NCBI GenBank assembly: GCA_947487055.1
Contig: CANKVN010000009.1
Location: 1 to 41,741, forward strand
Reading direction: 5' to 3'
Source: Flavobacteriales bacterium
Lineage (GTDB): Bacteria; Bacteroidota; Bacteroidia; NS11-12g; UBA955
Length of the DNA stretch: 41,741 nucleotides
The first letter of the stretch is position 1; each line of letters begins with the position of its first letter. Under the pieces are notes generated by a model. It worked only from the letters and a program-made list of their open reading frames with translations. It was not told the origin of the DNA and did no database searches. Made by a program: the position numbers and the translations under genes. Shown in pieces: positions 37,025 to 41,741 of the stretch.

Positions 37025-38247
37025 CAGGGGCTGCAAAGAAAAGCACCATTGCCGGAATTTGAATGATAACGTACCAGGCATGGTGAAATATTTAATGCAA
37101 TTTGCTCACCGGTTTTCACAAGCTGTTTGGACAGTTGCTTGCCTGCAAGGTCATAAATCACCACTTCGGCATCTGCATGGGCTAAAATTGCTTTTTGATT
37201 ATCTTGGTTAATTACAGAAAAAACAGATTGTCTGTTGGGTTTTTGAACCTTGGCAACTGCGCTGCAGATTACCGATGAGGCCCAGTTGGCAGTCATGGTG
37301 TCCATCAATGCAGGATTGTCTACATCGTGCGCGTTTCCACTGATAATGCGGTTTCGCAATTGATTTCCGGTGTATCCCAAGGCCTTTAAACGGCGGCTGA
37401 TGATGGTGCTACCGAATACCCAAGGATAATTATCAGAAATGCCGAATCCAAGGCCATAGTATGGTTTATTGATGCCAGCCGGCACCACAGGGTCTCCAAG
37501 CTGGTGGTAGTTAAAAACGGCCGGAGTGGCTGTTTCCAACGCCGTGGTATCCCAAACGCCCCCAAAATAGTTGAGAACCCCGCGCACGCTGTTGTTTTGG
37601 CCGTTGATGTTGAGCGTGCCATCAATAGGGCCTAAATCAGGTCTTTTATAGCTGTAGCCCTGAAATACAATGGTGTTAATGGAATCGCAGGTTGCGGGTT
37701 TGAATTTGCTGCCATTGGCGAATGCCACATTTAAACTGATAATGGCACCAGCGCTAAATCCGCCAATAAAAAAGTTTGTTACGTCTGAACTGTCGGCTTT
37801 GTTTCGACCTTTTAGGAAGCGAACAGCGCCTTTTATATCTTGTATGGCGCGGTAAGCGGCACGTTCTGGTTCAGCCTTGTCCAGTGCAAACGGATAGTTG
37901 TCCGGAACAACCGGCCTGAAAAAGCCCAGGCGGTAAGAAGCGGTGGCAGCGACATAGCCGCGTGCTGCAAAGGCTTTGGCCTGGTTAGTAACATCCTTGT
38001 AATTACCCCCGCTAAAGCCGCCTCCATGAATGAAGAGGATGATAGGCCTCAGGGTATTTTTGTCGTTAATCGGTTTGTAAACATCCAGGTAAAGGGTATC
38101 TGTTTTGGTGCTGAAGGCTTTAGCAATACCATAGGAAGTGTTTATTTCGCTGCGTATGGCATATTTCTTTATGCTGTAGTCGCAGGGTTGTGCATGGGCT
38201 GCAATCCCAATAAGCATGGCGGTTGTACAAAGAAGAGCAAATTTCAT
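37024..38247 (-). CDS. Secreted alpha/beta hydrolase (HSL/carboxylesterase type)
   Basis: Signal peptide MKFALLCTTAMLIGIAAHAQ; oxyanion FIHGGGFSGG; nucleophile GGFSAG; degenerate CTD-like C-terminus; start at 38247 rather than 38415. Confidence 0.85.
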   Translation of the reverse strand: MKFALLCTTAMLIGIAAHAQPCDYSIKKYAIRSEINTSYGIAKAFSTKTDTLYLDVYKPINDKNTLRPIILFIHGGGFSGGNYKDVTNQAKAFAARGYVAATASYRLGFFRPVVPDNYPFALDKAEPERAAYRAIQDIKGAVRFLKGRNKADSSDVTNFFIGGFSAGAIISLNVAFANGSKFKPATCDSINTIVFQGYSYKRPDLGPIDGTLNINGQNNSVRGVLNYFGGVWDTTALETATPAVFNYHQLGDPVVPAGINKPYYGLGFGISDNYPWVFGSTIISRRLKALGYTGNQLRNRIISGNAHDVDNPALMDTMTANWASSVICSAVAKVQKPNRQSVFSVINQDNQKAILAHADAEVVIYDLAGKQLSKQLVKTGEQIALNISPCLVRYHSNSGNGAFLCSP

Positions 38248-38313
38248 TTTAACGAAGATAGCAATAAATTGGACATGGTCAAAAAAAAGCAAGTTTTGCA
38301 ACCGGAGCTTAAT

Positions 38314-38321
38314 TAACTTTG
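38314..38321 (+). promoter_or_regulatory. -7 element TAACTTTG immediately upstream of the ftsB-like gene
   Basis: TAnnTTTG match; ATG (38328) 6 nt after its last base. Confidence 0.45.
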
Positions 38322-38327
38322 CTTTCG

Positions 38328-38627
38328 ATGCTGGAAAAATTGTTTGCATACCGCTACTGGATTTTGTTTGGGATATTCGCCCTTTGGATGTTGTTTTTCG
38401 ACAGTAACAATGCATTTTACCGCTATTCTATAGCCCAGGATGTGTCTGCGCTGGAAGATGCCAGGGATGCATACAGCAAACAAATTTCTGACCTAAGAAG
38501 GCAGCGCACGGAACTTTTCGGCAATCAGGTAAACCTGGAAAAATTTGCCCGGGAAAAGTACATGATGAAAAAAGATAACGAAGACCTGTTTGTGGTTGTT
38601 CAGGATACGGTTAAAACGGAAGACTGA
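38328..38627 (+). CDS. Septum formation initiator family protein (FtsB/DivIC-like)
   Basis: About 99 aa; single TM then coiled coil DARDAYSKQISDLRRQRTELFGNQVNLEKFAREKYMMKKDNEDLFVV. Confidence 0.88.
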   Translation: MLEKLFAYRYWILFGIFALWMLFFDSNNAFYRYSIAQDVSALEDARDAYSKQISDLRRQRTELFGNQVNLEKFAREKYMMKKDNEDLFVVVQDTVKTED

Positions 38628-38657
38628 CCAAAAAAATGGTGTTGTTCATAAAACCCT

Positions 38658-38665
38658 TAATTTTG
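38658..38665 (+). promoter_or_regulatory. -7 element TAATTTTG upstream of dnaN
   Basis: TAnnTTTG match about 61 nt before the ATG. Confidence 0.45.
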
Positions 38666-38710
38666 TGCATTTCTATTGCGGTCTCATGAATAGGTTTGTA
38701 GTCATCATCG

Positions 38711-38726
38711 AAAAGAATATTCTTTT
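38711..38726. repeat. Perfect 16-bp palindrome AAAAGAATATTCTTTT abutting the dnaN start codon
   Basis: Sequence equals its own reverse complement; next base is A of ATG (38727). Confidence 0.9.
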
Positions 38727-39848
38727 ATGAAGTTTATAGCACCAAGCAACGAATTACTTCAGCATTTGCTGACGGTTAACGGGGCCATCATCTCCAAGCC
38801 CATCATACCTATTTTAGAGAATTTTCTCTTTGATATACAAGGGAATACCTTAACCATATTCAGTACCGATTTGGATACCAGCATGACCACCAAAATGCAG
38901 GTAGAATCCAAAGAAGACATACGGGTGGCGGTTCCCAGTAAAATGGTGATTGATATTTTGCGGTCATTGCCCGATCAGCCTGTTACGTTCAGTATCGAAG
39001 ATCCCAGCTACGGGATTGAGGTTGTGAACAACAATGGTCGTTACAAAATGGCAGGCCTCAATGGTGTTGATTTTCCGGCGTTGCCCGAAAAATCAGGTGA
39101 AGGAAGCTTTTCCGTTCCATCCAATATTTTGTTGCGTGCCATTAGCAAAGCTTTATTTGCCACAGGAAACGACGAATTGCGCCTGAACCTTACCGGCTTG
39201 TTTGTGGAAATGAAAGAAGATTACGTGAATTTTGTTGCTACCGATGCCAATAAACTGGTTCGCTTCACCCGCAAGGATTTGAAGCCTGGTGTGGAACATA
39301 GCTTCATCATTCCCAAAAAACCATTGAACCTGCTGAAAACAGCACTTCCAAACGATGATACCCTGGTGACTGTGGATTACAACCGCACCAATGTGTTCTT
39401 CAGCTTTGGTTCTACCCAGCTGATTGCCCGTTTACTGGATGAAAAATATCCTGACTATAATGCGGTTATCCCAACCGAAAATCCAAACAGGCTCACCATT
39501 TCCCGTACCGATTTTCTGAGTTCTATCAACCGTATCAGCATTTTTGCCAGCAAAACCACCCACCAAATTCGTTTGAAGATTACCGGCAGTGAGTTGCAAA
39601 TCAGTGCTGAAGATTTGGAGATGGCCAACGAAGCGCAGGAGAAAATCAACTGCGAATACGAAGGCGAGGATATGGAAATTGGTTTCAATGCACGTTTCCT
39701 GAAAGATATGCTGGCAACCCTCGACGGGGAGCAGGTTGTTCTCAAACTTTCTGCACCTAACCGCGCAGGACTTCTCGTTCCAACAGAGAACGAAAAAGAT
39801 GAGGACATCACCATGCTCATCATGCCCATGATGCTGAACAATTATTAA
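38727..39848 (+). CDS. dnaN: DNA polymerase III subunit beta (sliding clamp)
   Basis: 373 aa; [21 protein letters not shown]...; C-terminal [12 protein letters not shown]. Confidence 0.97.
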   Translation: MKFIAPSNELLQHLLTVNGAIISKPIIPILENFLFDIQGNTLTIFSTDLDTSMTTKMQVESKEDIRVAVPSKMVIDILRSLPDQPVTFSIEDPSYGIEVVNNNGRYKMAGLNGVDFPALPEKSGEGSFSVPSNILLRAISKALFATGNDELRLNLTGLFVEMKEDYVNFVATDANKLVRFTRKDLKPGVEHSFIIPKKPLNLLKTALPNDDTLVTVDYNRTNVFFSFGSTQLIARLLDEKYPDYNAVIPTENPNRLTISRTDFLSSINRISIFASKTTHQIRLKITGSELQISAEDLEMANEAQEKINCEYEGEDMEIGFNARFLKDMLATLDGEQVVLKLSAPNRAGLLVPTENEKDEDITMLIMPMMLNNY

Positions 39849-41311
39849 TCTTTGCGGCGACCCTTGCGGGCGTGTGTGGACAGTATTCTCGAACTTTCGG
39901 ACCTAACCGTTTCGGTTTTTCTTATTCCCCATATTTTTTCCTTGTGTTCCTTGGGAATACCATCTGTGCTGCAAATAGGCATTGGATAATCTTTGCCGGG
40001 AGTGAACGCGAATTCTGCCTGCTCCAGGATGTTTGCTTCCCAGGGTTGATGTCTTAAGTGTGCCGGCAATACGGCCAGTTCAGGGCACCACCTTGCGATG
40101 AAATGACCTTCAGGGTCGTGGTCTAAACCTTGCTTCACCGGATTGTAAATGCGCACAGTATTGATGCCGGTGGTGCCCGCCTGCATCTGGAACTGCGGAT
40201 AATGAATTCCGGGTTCGTAATCCAGGAAATAGGTTGCAATATGGGTAGCTCCCAGAAGCCAGTTTTGACCGAGGTTGTGGCACAAAAACGAAACCAGCAT
40301 AGCCCGCATCCTAAAATTAATCCAACCGGTTTGCGCCAGACAACGCATGTTGGCGTCTATCATTGGAAACCCCGTGCAGCCTGCTTTCCAGGCTTCAAGG
40401 GCTGCCGAGTCGCTTTTCCATGTCATGGCATCATAACCGCGGTTGATGTGCTCAAATTCGTAACGGCATTCCTGCTCGAATTTTTGTATAAAATGGCAAT
40501 GCCAGCGCAGTCGCTCCCTGAATGCGGAAAAAGCACGCTTATGCACCTTGGCTTCGTTTGAAATGTAAACATTTTGGTATGCCTGTCGCACACTCATATT
40601 TCCCCAGGCAAGGTATGGGGACAGCCTGCTGCATGAAGTGCGGCTCTCTGCCGGCTTGGATATGTGCCTGTGGTAGTTTTGGCCGCGTTCTTCAATAAAA
40701 GATTGTAAGTATCGCCTGGCTGCGCTTTCTCCACCGGGTTGCATGCCGTTGTGCCATTTTCCTGCAGTTGGTATATTGGCTGGTGTTGTTGCAAAAGGCA
40801 ATTGTATATTTACGGATAGCTGGGGTGTGAAAGGGTTGCTTTCCTGAGGGGTGTGCATGTGGCCAAACCATTGCTTGTCCCAGCCTTCACGGTTTTGGAT
40901 TCCGCGCAAAATGCCGTCGCGCTGAAATTCCTGCCAGCCTACTTTGTGTTTTTTAAATAGCTTGGCAATGCTTTTATCCCTTTCCCAGGTTTGAAAAACT
41001 CCGCTTTCCTGGTAACTGAACACAGTGTTCAGGCTGAAGTTTTCTATCAAATAGCCAAAAACTGCGGTTGCTTCATCGCAGGCAACATGCACCTGCATTC
41101 CGGCATATGACAGCTGGCGGTTCATGTCTTCGATAGATTGTTGCTGAAAAACAATATGCCGTTCGCTGCAATCCGGGCGGTTGAGCAGGGTAGGCTCAAA
41201 AAGAAACAGGATCAGATAGGGGCGACCTGCATTTTCTGCTGCGGCGAGCGCTGCATGGTCGGTTGTGCGAAGGTCACGCTTTAGCCATACAACATTTATT
41301 TCAGGCTTCAT
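39845..41311 (-). CDS. Deoxyribodipyrimidine photolyase / cryptochrome family protein
   Basis: [21 protein letters not shown]-binding region [50 protein letters not shown]. Confidence 0.93.
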   Translation of the reverse strand: MKPEINVVWLKRDLRTTDHAALAAAENAGRPYLILFLFEPTLLNRPDCSERHIVFQQQSIEDMNRQLSYAGMQVHVACDEATAVFGYLIENFSLNTVFSYQESGVFQTWERDKSIAKLFKKHKVGWQEFQRDGILRGIQNREGWDKQWFGHMHTPQESNPFTPQLSVNIQLPFATTPANIPTAGKWHNGMQPGGESAARRYLQSFIEERGQNYHRHISKPAESRTSCSRLSPYLAWGNMSVRQAYQNVYISNEAKVHKRAFSAFRERLRWHCHFIQKFEQECRYEFEHINRGYDAMTWKSDSAALEAWKAGCTGFPMIDANMRCLAQTGWINFRMRAMLVSFLCHNLGQNWLLGATHIATYFLDYEPGIHYPQFQMQAGTTGINTVRIYNPVKQGLDHDPEGHFIARWCPELAVLPAHLRHQPWEANILEQAEFAFTPGKDYPMPICSTDGIPKEHKEKIWGIRKTETVRSESSRILSTHARKGRRKD

Positions 41312-41741
41312 GATCCATTTGTTGCAGGAAATCGTTAGCAGATTGCATCATTTCATTGAATTTCTCAGGAGGCATGCGGTCCAGGGTTTTCAGGAGCATT
41401 CCCAGTCGGGGGTTGCCGCCAAAGAAATCGCGGTGCACATGCATGAATCGCCAAAACAAGCCGTCCCAAATTTTCTCCCACCGCCCATCGGCTTTGTAGT
41501 CGGACATCTTAAGCAGGTAATTGCTTCCGCTGATGTAAGGTTTGGAGGTCATGCTCCCACCATCTGCAAACTGGCTCATGCCATATACATTGGGCACCAT
41601 CACCCAATCATATGCGTCTATGTACATTTCCATAAACCAGCGGTAAACTTCATTTGGGTCAAATTCGCAAAGCAGCATAAAATTACCCAGTACCATAAGC
41701 CTTTCTATATGGTGATTGTAGCCTGTAGTCAGCAGTTTTTT
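41301..41741 (-). CDS. Photolyase-related protein of the PhrB/FeS-BCP family, C-terminal part; 5' end outside window
   Basis: Open through the window edge: [81 protein letters not shown]; overlaps the next photolyase gene by 11 nt. Confidence 0.88.
   Translation of the reverse strand, partial: KKLLTTGYNHHIERLMVLGNFMLLCEFDPNEVYRWFMEMYIDAYDWVMVPNVYGMSQFADGGSMTSKPYISGSNYLLKMSDYKADGRWEKIWDGLFWRFMHVHRDFFGGNPRLGMLLKTLDRMPPEKFNEMMQSANDFLQQMDHEA

Noticed and set aside
40130-40561. 143-aa plus-strand ORF opposite the photolyase gene
   Set aside because: Shadow ORF; the minus frame has unambiguous photolyase motifs.
1-41741. tRNA/rRNA genes, CRISPR arrays, insertion sequences, prophage or toxin-antitoxin modules
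   Set aside because: No supporting sequence seen in intergenic regions, which are mostly short; nothing with CRISPR-like periodicity or transposase motifs.

Overview
The window is a gene-dense piece of a Bacteroidota chromosome. The evidence is TAnnTTTG-type -7 promoter motifs, several proteins with Por/T9SS C-terminal sorting domains, a HmuY/TonB-receptor locus and CruF-type carotenoid genes. I see no rRNA, tRNA, CRISPR array, IS element or phage. About 31 CDS are supported. Most are housekeeping: radA, nfu, acyl-CoA synthetase, a TagO/WecA-type transferase, gmhA, dsbD, aspartate kinase, fbp, recO, an HscA-like Hsp70, mtaB, lgt, a ftsB-like gene and dnaN. Accessory content includes split carotenoid genes (crtI/crtB and cruF/crtD-like), a 1.35-kaa modular T9SS surface protein and a CTD-only T9SS protein next to a rhomboid protease gene. 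There is also an iron/heme-type locus in which a T9SS-secreted HmuY-like protein and a lipoprotein HmuY flank a TonB receptor, a FecCD/BtuF transporter lacking an ATPase gene, and a tandem photolyase pair. The best leads are: (i) the double-HmuY locus; (ii) a PhrB/FeS-BCP-type photolyase at the right edge whose usual C-terminal Fe-S cysteine motif is missing; (iii) a long near-perfect hairpin at 5238-5292; (iv) the CTD-only/GNAT/rhomboid operon; (v) a perfect 16-bp palindrome abutting the dnaN start codon. All homology calls come from reading translations by eye; no searches were run.
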